From: Bacteroidota bacterium | GTDB taxonomy: Bacteria; Bacteroidota; Bacteroidia; Bacteroidales; UBA10428 | NCBI GenBank assembly: GCA_024640925.1 | Contig: JAHEEB010000218.1 | Span: 1-6,918 of the forward strand | DNA length: 6,918 nt | Direction of reading: 5' to 3' | Shown: piece after piece, positions 1 to 5,646 of the stretch | Layout of the letters: every line of letters begins with the position of its first letter | How positions within the stretch are numbered: position 1 is the first letter of the stretch | Notes under the pieces: model-generated | What the model was told of the DNA's origin: nothing | The model's database searches: none | The model's input: only the letters and a program-made list of their open reading frames with translations | Translations under genes and position numbers: made by a program

Positions 1-125
1 CCGAGCATTTTCTACCATTGCTCTATATATTGGCATTGAAAAGCGATAACGAGAAAGTGAGTTTTTTTAATGATAAAGCGATTGGTGGTTCGCTTACAAT
101 GACATCAGTAAAAATTGAGTCCTGA
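1..125 (+). CDS. ygiD: 4,5-DOPA-extradiol-dioxygenase family protein (YgiD-like), C-terminal end only
   Basis: The reading frame is open from the left edge (first whole codon at base 3) and gives 40 residues before a TGA at 123-125. The residues begin EHFLPLLYILAL and end with FFNDKAIGGSLTMTSVKIES. This is the characteristic C-terminus of the class III extradiol ring-cleavage dioxygenases of the YgiD/LigB type: an (E)H(F/Y)LPLLY block containing a conserved histidine, which from memory is a metal ligand in YgiD, then a G-SL-M-SV end. Family members open aromatic catechol rings such as L-DOPA using a non-haem metal and are cytosolic. Known members are about 260-275 residues, so roughly 85% of the gene lies left of the window. 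The gene converges on the minus-strand HMA gene, and a hairpin starts 17 bases after its stop. The call rests on pattern recognition of a short tail: family fairly sure, substrate unknown. Confidence 0.8.
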   Translation, partial: EHFLPLLYILALKSDNEKVSFFNDKAIGGSLTMTSVKIES

Positions 126-142
126 TCGAAAGAATCAAACAA

Positions 143-174
143 TGTTCTGCCAGGAAACAACCCCTCGCAGAACA
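143..174. terminator. Hairpin after the YgiD-like gene, one of two near-identical copies
   Basis: TGTTCTGC (143-150) pairs with GCAGAACA (167-174). After a C-C mismatch the stem continues with AGG (152-154) against CCT (163-165). It begins 17 bases after the dioxygenase stop codon and is followed by AATTTCC, which is a weak U-tract. It may therefore be a poor intrinsic terminator or an interspersed hairpin repeat. The block 141-179 is nearly identical to 515-554, differing at a few bases and one single-base indel. In the second copy the mismatched pair is restored to A-T. Confidence 0.5.
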
Positions 175-190
175 ATTTCCTTATGCTTTG

Positions 191-208
191 TGATGAAACC
201 GGGCATTT
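191..208 (+). repeat. 18-bp direct repeat, copy 1
   Basis: TGATGAAACCGGGCATTT occurs here and again, identical, at 474-491. This copy lies just after the first hairpin and abuts the left end of the palindromic element at 208-342. The second copy lies just before the second hairpin. The order of hairpin and repeat is thus reversed between the two copies. Confidence 0.75.
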
Positions 209-342
209 GACTAACTCCGTCCTTCAGGGCGGAGCCTATGGCTATCGCTTATGGGGCTTTAGCCCTGATTTTACCCTAATTGCATGGCTAAAGCCAAATG
301 TAGATTCTGTCTGATCACCGCCTTAAAAGGCGGAGTTAGTCA
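208..342. repeat. 135-bp palindromic repeat element with nested inverted repeats (REP/MITE-like)
   Basis: The ends are perfect 12-bp inverted repeats: TGACTAACTCCG (208-219) and CGGAGTTAGTCA (331-342). Each end also carries its own hairpin: CTCCGTCC/GGGCGGAG with a TTCA loop at 215-234 (one G-T pair), and CCGCCTT/AAGGCGG at 318-333. In the centre GGCTTTAGCC (255-264) is the exact reverse complement of GGCTAAAGCC (286-295). There is no convincing coding content. This nested architecture is like REP doublets (REPIN/BIME) or short non-autonomous elements moved by single-strand (Y1/RAYT) transposases. That assignment is inference, because no transposase is in the window. A decayed relative lies at 4214-4358. 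Confidence 0.7.
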
Positions 343-473
343 TGGTTCCTTCCAAAAATTGTGTAATTGCTGCTAATGCAACTATTAGGAGCAAAATCTT
401 GTAAAGAAATCATCTTCGATTCCCTGGAAAGAAAAGCATACAAGAATCGCTTTTCCTTTTTGCCGGCCAGTTT

Positions 474-491
474 TGATGAAACCGGGCATTT
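474..491 (+). repeat. 18-bp direct repeat, copy 2
   Basis: Identical to 191-208. It sits 25 bases upstream of the second hairpin (517-549). Similarity stops at once on both sides (G then T follow in copies 1 and 2), so this looks like a remnant of a repeated unit, not a recent long duplication. Confidence 0.75.
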
Positions 492-507
492 TATTGTGAT
501 AAACTTT

Positions 508-549
508 AAAAAAAAATGTTCTGCAAGGAATCAACCCCCTTGCAGAACA
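508..549 (-). terminator. Strong Rho-independent terminator of the HMA gene
   Basis: TGTTCTGCAAGG (517-528) pairs perfectly with CCTTGCAGAACA (538-549), a 12-bp stem with a 9-base loop. Nine A residues at 508-516 become a T9 run directly after the hairpin when read on the minus strand. It lies 40 bases past the stop of the minus-strand HMA gene (589), the right place and orientation for its terminator. Read on the plus strand, only a weak AATTTCTAT follows. The hairpin is a near copy of 143-174. Confidence 0.85.
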
Positions 550-588
550 ATTTCTATATCCTAAAATGTGCTATTGTTCAATTCAGGT

Positions 589-921
589 TTAATCCCTGTA
601 CTTGCAACATGCAGGCAATTTATTATAATCTTCTGGTGCTGCTTTGTGTTTTTCCGTATCGTGCCCTAATCCGGCAATAACAAACTGGATTTTATCTGCA
701 TTTGTTTTTGCCGGCTCAAAAGTAACTTCCAGAATTTGTGTTTCTTTGTTCCATATGGCTTTTTTAACACCATCAACAGATAATGCTACGTTTTGAATTC
801 TTGTTTTACATAAACCGCAATTTCCTTTAACAGAAAACTTTTCTGTAGTTTGAACCTGGGAAAATACAGCAGTTGTTCCTGCTATAAGCAATAAAGCCAA
901 TATTAAAAAAGTAGTTTTCAT
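589..921 (-). CDS. Small exported heavy-metal-associated (HMA) domain protein
   Basis: This is a 110-residue protein. Residues 1-21 form a signal peptide (MKTT, hydrophobic core, ending VFSQ), so the mature protein should be periplasmic. Residues ~26-95 fit a single HMA fold, with the metal-binding loop GNCGLC at 33-38 (Cys35, Cys38) at the usual place after the first strand. HMA domains bind soft metals such as copper, zinc or mercury through this CxxC pair. The C-terminus ends LPACCKYRD, placing Cys105-Cys106 near the end, which may add metal ligands. I start at the ATG at 919-921; a TTG four codons upstream would only put extra residues before the signal peptide. The gene is transcribed away from the MarC gene, alone, with a strong terminator downstream. 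No metal pump or CusB-like partner is visible, so the metal and partner are unknown. It could instead act as a periplasmic metal chaperone or mercuric-transport (MerP)-like protein. Confidence 0.85.
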   Translation of the reverse strand: MKTTFLILALLLIAGTTAVFSQVQTTEKFSVKGNCGLCKTRIQNVALSVDGVKKAIWNKETQILEVTFEPAKTNADKIQFVIAGLGHDTEKHKAAPEDYNKLPACCKYRD

Positions 922-1138
922 CGTTTCATGCAATACGTTAAAATTTGTTCTGTTTATAATAATAAACGTTGAAATCAGAATTAACTTGTGCTAAGGTTAC
1001 TTTAAAACAAAATTTTTATTATATAAGTAAGCAACAGCGCTAATCCCTAAATAGGAATGAAACAATTCGAATATTCTTGTTTGCTGGATATACAACTTTT
1101 TTGCGTAATTTGGCTTAGATGAAAAATTTTTTGTTGAC

Positions 1139-1786
1139 ATGATGAATACTATGCCCGACTTTACGTTGTTTATAAGCACCGTTTTTTTAGGTTTTTTTGC
1201 CATATTGAATCCTATAGGAAACACACCTGTTTTCCTGCTAATGGTTGGAGAAGCAAACCGTAATATCATTAAAAGGGTTGCATTTAAATCTGTGCTTGTA
1301 GCTTTTATCATCATTACCATATTCAGCCTTTTTGGACATATCATATTCCGATTATTTAACATTACTCTCCCCGCTTTTCAGGTTGCTGGAGGAATTATTG
1401 TCTTTTTTATTGGTTATGACCTGCTTCAGGGCAAATCTCCCGGAGCTCATAAAACGAAAGTGCAGGAAACGGAAACTGACCTTGATGATATGGCTATATC
1501 TCCCCTGGGAATTCCTTTACTTGCTGGCCCGGGGACCATTTCAACTGCCATGAACTTTGTTGGACAAGGCCATAGTTTGCTTATTACATTAATTATAATA
1601 CTTGTCTTTGCTGTGGTATGTTTTATAACTTACCTTATGTTTATTCTGAGCAAAAGAATAGCAGACAAGTTGCGACCTTCGCTCATTAAAGCTATATCAA
1701 GAATAATGGGTCTGATACTTGCTGTAATTGCTGTTCAGATGTTAATTAATGGAGTTTTTAATGTAATAAAGGAATATCCGCACTGA
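1139..1786 (+). CDS. MarC family (UPF0056) integral membrane protein
   Basis: This is a 215-residue, very hydrophobic protein of normal family length (about 200-220). Segments likely to span the membrane are near residues 8-28, 47-67, 75-95, 121-141, 147-169 and 186-208. Two blocks typical of the MarC/UPF0056 family are present: NPIGNTPVF at 24-32, and SPLGIPLLAGPGTIST at 121-136, with a charged loop (about 100-118) before the second. The family has no settled function; MarC was once linked to multiple antibiotic resistance in E. coli but that role was not upheld, so 'transporter' is only a structural guess. The start could be ATG 1139 or the next codon, ATG 1142; ATG 1151 is also possible. 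No clear ribosome-binding site separates them. It is divergent from the HMA gene across about 200 bases and is followed after 50 bases by the AI-2E-family gene, perhaps on one transcript. Confidence 0.9.
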   Translation: MMNTMPDFTLFISTVFLGFFAILNPIGNTPVFLLMVGEANRNIIKRVAFKSVLVAFIIITIFSLFGHIIFRLFNITLPAFQVAGGIIVFFIGYDLLQGKSPGAHKTKVQETETDLDDMAISPLGIPLLAGPGTISTAMNFVGQGHSLLITLIIILVFAVVCFITYLMFILSKRIADKLRPSLIKAISRIMGLILAVIAVQMLINGVFNVIKEYPH

Positions 1787-1836
1787 TGTCCATAACTATT
1801 TTATAAGAAATACAAACTATAGAAAACAATTTTAAT

Positions 1837-2934
1837 ATGAAACAAGTTTTGAAATATACCGGTTACATTTTAGTACTTTTTATCATTGGGTTTCTGATCT
1901 GGAAGTTTTATTACATAATTGGCTGGGTGCTTATTGCAGCAGTCCTGTCATTTGTTGGCCAGCCTCTTGTCCGGTTTTTTGATAAAATACATTTGAAAAA
2001 ATTTCAGATCCCACATACGTTGAGCACAGTTTTGTCACTGCTTGTTATCGTTCTGTTGTTTTTCGGATTGCTGGCGGTTTTTGTCCCACTCATTATTAAC
2101 CAGGCGGAGGCTATTTCGCAAATTGATGTGGACAAACTGCAACAAAATCTCCAGGGTCCTTTGCAATGGGTCGATAGCAGATTGCATGAATTCGGTACAA
2201 TTCCCGACGAACAAACCATGCAGGATTTTATTGCCATTAAGGTAAAATCGATAGTAAATCTTGGCAGTGTGGGTAGCTTCATAGGCGGCTTTTTTAGTGC
2301 TGCAGGGAACATATTTATTGGGTTCTTTGCAATACTATTTATAGCTTTCTTCTTTATGAAAGATGAAAACATGTTTGAAAAAAGTCTGTTACTCATTGTG
2401 CCGGAAAAGAATCATAAGAAAACACAAGAGGTCATAGCCGATTCAAAAAATCTGTTAATGAGATATTTTATCGGAATATTCCTTGAAGTGCTTGGAGTTA
2501 TGACACTAATCGCTGTAGGACTTTGGATTTTGGGCGTAAAAAATGCACTGCTTATCGGATTTTTCGGTGGAATAATGAATGTTATTCCTTACCTGGGACC
2601 AATAATCGGTTCTGTAATTGGTATATTTTTAGGAATGACAGGGACTTTAGCCTTCGGCTCTTTTGAAGATTTACTTCCAGTTTTACTAAAGCTTACCGGA
2701 GTATTTGTCGTTGTAAACTTTATCGATAATAATGTGCTGGTTCCTATTATTTATTCTAAAAGTGTAAAATCACACCCACTCGAAATCTTTATTGTAATAA
2801 TAATGGGCGGAGGTATTGCCGGTTTGCCGGGAATGCTTCTGGCTGTTCCTGTGTATACAGTACTCAGAGTAATTGCAAAAGAATTCTTCAATCAATTCAG
2901 GGTAGTTAAAAAGTTAACCGAAACAATAGATTAA
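1837..2934 (+). CDS. AI-2E/PerM family transporter-like membrane protein
   Basis: This is a 365-residue polytopic membrane protein matching the AI-2E transporter (UPF0118/PerM) family in length and layout. Hydrophobic segments lie at about 8-40, 62-88, 155-174, 210-232, 235-270, 285-300 and 315-345, with a soluble stretch at ~90-140. Recognisable blocks are FFFMKDE at 171-177, NVIPYLGPIIG at 248-258, DNNVLVPIIYSKSVKSHP at 297-314 and GGIAGLPGMLLAVPVYTVLRV at about 325-345. The family includes TqsA, linked to autoinducer-2 export, and sodium/proton antiporters, so the substrate cannot be told from sequence. No luxS or AI-2 genes are in view. It starts at the only sensible ATG (1837), after an A-rich leader with no Shine-Dalgarno site. 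It ends 32 bases before the hydrolase start, so co-transcription with that gene is likely. Confidence 0.92.
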   Translation: MKQVLKYTGYILVLFIIGFLIWKFYYIIGWVLIAAVLSFVGQPLVRFFDKIHLKKFQIPHTLSTVLSLLVIVLLFFGLLAVFVPLIINQAEAISQIDVDKLQQNLQGPLQWVDSRLHEFGTIPDEQTMQDFIAIKVKSIVNLGSVGSFIGGFFSAAGNIFIGFFAILFIAFFFMKDENMFEKSLLLIVPEKNHKKTQEVIADSKNLLMRYFIGIFLEVLGVMTLIAVGLWILGVKNALLIGFFGGIMNVIPYLGPIIGSVIGIFLGMTGTLAFGSFEDLLPVLLKLTGVFVVVNFIDNNVLVPIIYSKSVKSHPLEIFIVIIMGGGIAGLPGMLLAVPVYTVLRVIAKEFFNQFRVVKKLTETID

Positions 2935-2966
2935 TGTATATCGAACTCATAAAAATAAATTATCAT

Positions 2967-4157
2967 ATGAAAACAATTATTTCTTTTTTTATAGCACTGT
3001 TTATCTCAGTCACTGTATACTCTCAGAATTTAGAAAGACGTCTTGATTCCTTATTGCAGGGACATGTTAAAAGTGGCGAGATACATGGTTGCCAGGCATA
3101 CCTGTTTCAAAAAGGCAAGGTAGTTTTCAATAAGCCATACGGATATATGGATATTGAGAACAATCGTCCGATGGAAAAAGATGCCATTTTTCGTATTGCT
3201 TCCATGACTAAAATTTTAACAGCAGCATCAGCCCTTAAACTATACGAAGAAGGTAAATTTCTATTGGACGAACCTGTGAAAAAATATATTCCTGAGTTCT
3301 CCAATTTAAGGGTTATAGCCCCTGAATGTAAAAACGAAGATTCTCTTATTACCATTCCATTGGAAAGAGATGTAACAATCCGCGATCTTTTTCGCCATAC
3401 TGCCGGTTTTGGATATGGAGGCGATGATGTTGTGGGAAGACTGTATAAAAAAAGAATTGTTTTTTCAGAAGATATGACCTTAAAACAATTTGTACAATAT
3501 ATAACTACTGTTCCGCTAAAATATCAACCGGGTAGCAAGTGGGAGTACAGTTTTGCTAACGATATTCTTGGGTATCTGGTGGAAGTTATTTCAGGGAAAC
3601 CTTTAGATGTATACATGAATGAAGCGATATTTAAACCTCTTACAATGGAAAACACAGGTTTCTATGTTCCCCAGGATAAACTCAACAAGCTATGTAATTT
3701 CTATGAGTATAAAGATAATAAGCTCAACCTGGTTGAGGCTGCAAAGAACAGCAAATTAGCAAAAAGACCTGCATTCATTTCCGGAGGAGGTGGTGGAGTT
3801 TCAACAGCTGATGACTATTCAAAATTCTGCCAGATGCTTTTAAATTACGGAGAATATAATGGCAAACGAATACTAAGCCGTCAGACAGTAGAATTATTAA
3901 TATCAAACCAGATTGGGGAAATTAAAGATCGTTCATTCCCGGTCAATGGATTTGGTTTTGGCGTAGGGGTTACACCTGAAAAATATTGTGGAGGTACGGC
4001 AGATTGTTTTTGGTCAGGTGGTCCCTATAACGATACATTTATGTTTGACTATAATAGGCAAATGATAGCAATTCTGTTAATTCAAAACTCACCTTGGGGA
4101 CATTTAGGTCTAATGGGTAAATTCAAAAAAATAATTAGTGAAGAAACAAAAGAATAA
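2967..4157 (+). CDS. Exported serine hydrolase, beta-lactamase / EstB-like family
   Basis: This is a 396-residue protein starting at ATG 2967, directly at a signal peptide (MKTIISFF... ending VYSQ, cleavage near residue 19-20). An upstream in-frame ATG at 2934 overlaps the previous stop and would add 11 residues in front of the signal peptide, so I rejected it. The mature part has the class C beta-lactamase/penicillin-binding fold signature: SMTK (Ser79 nucleophile, Lys82 base), HTAGFGYG at 144-151, and Tyr194 in EYSFAND. The third motif is WSGG at 349-352 instead of KTG. A YSxA-type second motif plus W-G-G third motif resembles EstB-type esterases, so an esterase, peptidase or cell-wall amidase activity is more likely than true beta-lactamase activity. 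It acts in the periplasm or outside. Catalytic residues are intact and length is normal. Substrate unknown. Confidence 0.9.
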   Translation: MKTIISFFIALFISVTVYSQNLERRLDSLLQGHVKSGEIHGCQAYLFQKGKVVFNKPYGYMDIENNRPMEKDAIFRIASMTKILTAASALKLYEEGKFLLDEPVKKYIPEFSNLRVIAPECKNEDSLITIPLERDVTIRDLFRHTAGFGYGGDDVVGRLYKKRIVFSEDMTLKQFVQYITTVPLKYQPGSKWEYSFANDILGYLVEVISGKPLDVYMNEAIFKPLTMENTGFYVPQDKLNKLCNFYEYKDNKLNLVEAAKNSKLAKRPAFISGGGGGVSTADDYSKFCQMLLNYGEYNGKRILSRQTVELLISNQIGEIKDRSFPVNGFGFGVGVTPEKYCGGTADCFWSGGPYNDTFMFDYNRQMIAILLIQNSPWGHLGLMGKFKKIISEETKE

Positions 4158-4213
4158 ATCAATAGGCTGAAAATTGTTTACTACTGATTCTGCTTAACAG
4201 ATTATAAAGAACT

Positions 4214-4358
4214 GACTAAAAGCTTGCTTAGCGAGAACTTTAGTCCTGAAATTATAGATCGCACATCACAAACGGTCTGGTTCTTAAGTGAGGATACAAC
4301 CCAAGGCGCATGGTATGGCTAAAGCCAGATCTATTGCTGATCATGTTCCGCCCTAAAG
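4214..4358. repeat. Decayed relative of the 208-342 palindromic element
   Basis: The left part is an imperfect hairpin: GACTAAA (4214-4220) pairs with TTTAGTC (4239-4245), and inside it CTTGC (4223-4227) pairs with GCGAG (4231-4235). ACTTTAGTCCTGAAATTA (starting at 4237) resembles the GGCTTTAGCCCTGATTTTA segment at 255-273. ATGGCTAAAGCCA at 4315-4327 is identical to 284-296. Then CTGATCA (4337-4343) and CCGCCCTAAA (4348-4357) follow, in the same order as CTGATCA and CCGCCTTAAA in the intact element. The terminal CGGAGTTAGTCA is missing and the spacing between the two matching blocks is longer. It occupies most of the gap between the hydrolase and the AlkD-like gene. Confidence 0.55.
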
Positions 4359-4390
4359 TACCAGCTATAACCTGAATGAATAAAATAGCA

Positions 4391-5101
4391 ATGAAATCCA
4401 TTATTAACAAAATCCGGGAAGAACTTGAAAAAAACATTGATGAGAAGACTCAAGCCACGAGTCAGAATTACTTTAAGGAGAAAATAAAGTGTTTAGGCGT
4501 TAAAACAGCAATTGTAAGTCAGATCAGTAAGGAATTCTTTAAACTTGTTAACGATAAAACAAAATCAGAAATCTTTGATTTATGCGAAATTCTCTGGCAA
4601 TCGGGTTGCATTGAGGAATCGTTTATTGCCTGCAACTGGTCTTTTTATATCCATAAACAATATGAACCAGTTGACTTTCAAGTATTCGAAAAATGGATTT
4701 GTGATTATGTAAATAACTGGGCTTCATGCGACACATTATGCAATCACACAATTGGAAAATTTATTGAGATGTATCCTGAATGCATTTCGAAACTAAAAGG
4801 ATTCGCAAAATCAGAGAACAGATGGATGCGCCGTGCCTCAGCTGTAAGTTTAATTTTACCCGCAAGAAAGGGAAAATTTCTTAGCGATATTTTTGAAATA
4901 GCCGATATTCTGCTTTTAGATAAAGATGATTTAGTCCGAAAAGGATATGGATGGATGCTGAAAGCTGCCAGTGAATCGCACCTGCAGGAAGTTTTTGATT
5001 ATGTAATCGATAGAAAAGCAATTATGCCGCGAACTGCTTTAAGATATGCCATTGAAAAAATGCCTGGTGATTATAAAGCCATTGCAATGAAAAAAAAATA
5101 A
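4391..5101 (+). CDS. AlkD-like DNA alkylation repair protein (HEAT-like repeat DNA glycosylase)
   Basis: This is a 236-residue, mostly helical soluble protein that fits the AlkC/AlkD superfamily in length and in its active-site residues. Numbering from the longer start at 4376, Trp115 and Asp119 in NNWASCD match Trp109 and Asp113 of Bacillus cereus AlkD. Arg153 in NRWMRRAS matches Arg148, and Trp193 in YGWML matches Trp187, with almost the same spacing. AlkD removes positively charged alkylated bases such as N3-methyladenine and N7-methylguanine without flipping them out. With all four residues kept, activity is plausible. I prefer ATG 4391 because it gives an N-terminus the length of AlkD's; ATG 4376 adds only MNKIA. 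The protein ends in a lysine-rich tail. It lies 44 bases before the next gene and may share its transcript. Confidence 0.88.
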   Translation: MKSIINKIREELEKNIDEKTQATSQNYFKEKIKCLGVKTAIVSQISKEFFKLVNDKTKSEIFDLCEILWQSGCIEESFIACNWSFYIHKQYEPVDFQVFEKWICDYVNNWASCDTLCNHTIGKFIEMYPECISKLKGFAKSENRWMRRASAVSLILPARKGKFLSDIFEIADILLLDKDDLVRKGYGWMLKAASESHLQEVFDYVIDRKAIMPRTALRYAIEKMPGDYKAIAMKKK

Positions 5102-5145
5102 TACTAAATTCACAGCATTATTCTTTTGATAATGATTTGAATAAC

Positions 5146-5460
5146 ATGAAAAAATATTACTGGAAAGGGATAAGCAATGATGAGAGAATAAAAGCAATCA
5201 GTGAATTAACTGGTATAATCAACCAATACGCAACAATTTTAAATTTTCAGAAATTTTCAGATTTTTCGTTGAGTCTTCTGCTTGAAATAGAAGAATGCAA
5301 GGTAATAGATTTACAATCAGGCTTAAAAACCATTATGTCTCTTGAACATATAAATTCTGACTTAACCAATTCAAAAGAAGATTGTATAGTTTTTTTGAAT
5401 GTTACTTTCACAAAAGGCACCGGTGATTTGGAAATTGAGATTCCGGATATTCCTGAATAA
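5146..5460 (+). CDS. Small protein of unknown function
   Basis: This is a 104-residue, acidic, soluble protein that I cannot assign to a named family. It begins MKKYYWKGISNDERIKAIS. Residues ~10-45 look helical, followed by alternating hydrophobic stretches (SLSLLLEIEECKVIDLQ, residues 42-58; DCIVFLNVTFTKGTGDLEIEIPDIPE, residues 79-104) that suggest beta strands with a conserved-looking C-terminal strand-turn-strand. There is no signal peptide, membrane segment or metal motif. I start at ATG 5146; a TTG three codons upstream is possible but less likely. Even codon use, the clear start and the gene-like composition argue that it is real. It follows the AlkD-like gene after 44 bases on the same strand, so the two may be co-transcribed, but nothing in the protein points to DNA repair. 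Confidence 0.75.
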   Translation: MKKYYWKGISNDERIKAISELTGIINQYATILNFQKFSDFSLSLLLEIEECKVIDLQSGLKTIMSLEHINSDLTNSKEDCIVFLNVTFTKGTGDLEIEIPDIPE

Positions 5461-5555
5461 GAGATGAAAACCTTACTCTATATTGATGACAACATACCAA
5501 GGGTTGCTTTACAAGGCAAAGTTACAAGAAAGACAACCTTCTCGGAAAATTGATC

Positions 5556-5588
5556 AAAGAAATTGTCCGTAGACTTTTTGATTTCTTT
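5556..5588. repeat. 8-bp inverted repeat after the unknown small gene
   Basis: AAAGAAAT (5556-5563) and ATTTCTTT (5581-5588) are exact reverse complements separated by 17 bases that include a T5 run. This could be a weak A/T-only hairpin, but the loop is long and no U-tract follows, so it is not a convincing terminator for the gene ending at 5460. Confidence 0.3.
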
Positions 5589-5606
5589 AGGATTTATTTA
5601 GAAAAA

Positions 5607-5630
5607 TGAGAAATATACTTCTCACCTTTG
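5607..5630 (+). promoter_or_regulatory. Putative Bacteroidota-type promoter box with overlapping palindrome, for the DUF362 gene
   Basis: CACCTTTG at 5623-5630 differs by one base from the Bacteroidota -7 consensus TAnnTTTG and lies 16 bases before the ATG at 5647, a usual distance in this phylum. TGAGAA (5607-5612) and TTCTCA (5619-5624) form a 6-bp inverted repeat whose right arm overlaps the box, so a regulator binding there could block transcription. I do not see a clean -33 TTTG. Both the promoter and operator roles are inference. Confidence 0.4.
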
Positions 5631-5646
5631 TAAAAATTTGAAATAA

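Larger units (their letters stand above)
126..588. other. 463-base repeat-rich non-coding stretch between convergent genes
   Basis: This stretch separates the YgiD-like gene (plus) from the HMA gene (minus). It holds two related hairpins, an 18-bp direct repeat and a palindromic element, each listed separately. The part between the palindromic element and the second direct repeat (about 343-473) has no feature I recognise except a small inverted repeat, GAAAAGC (431-437) with GCTTTTC (449-455). A 65-codon frame at 367-564 runs straight through the 18-bp repeat and the terminator hairpin and resembles no family I know, so I do not call it a gene. Confidence 0.7.

Noticed and set aside
208..342. 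CRISPR or tRNA-like interpretation of the palindromic element
   Set aside because: There are no regularly spaced direct repeats with spacers, and no cloverleaf with a tRNA-type T-arm; the nested inverted repeats fit a palindromic repeat element better.
367..564. 65-codon plus-strand frame in the repeat-rich region
   Set aside because: It runs through the 18-bp repeat and the terminator hairpin of the opposite gene, matches no family I know, and its C-terminal part is simply the translated hairpin.
922..933. Upstream TTG start for the HMA gene
   Set aside because: It would put four extra residues (M-H-E-T) ahead of a textbook signal peptide that begins at ATG 919-921.
997..1362. 121-codon minus-strand frame
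   Set aside because: It lies largely antisense to the MarC-family gene and has no family resemblance; a shadow frame.
2004..2396. 130-codon minus-strand frame
   Set aside because: It is entirely antisense to the well-supported AI-2E-family gene.
2934..2966. Upstream ATG start for the serine hydrolase, overlapping the preceding stop
   Set aside because: The added residues precede a complete signal peptide starting at 2967, so the internal ATG fits better.
5464..5553. 29-codon frame starting MKTLLYIDDNIPRVAL, three bases after the unknown small gene
   Set aside because: It is very short, has no ribosome-binding site and resembles no known peptide. It might be the truncated start of a lost gene, but the sequence alone does not show this.
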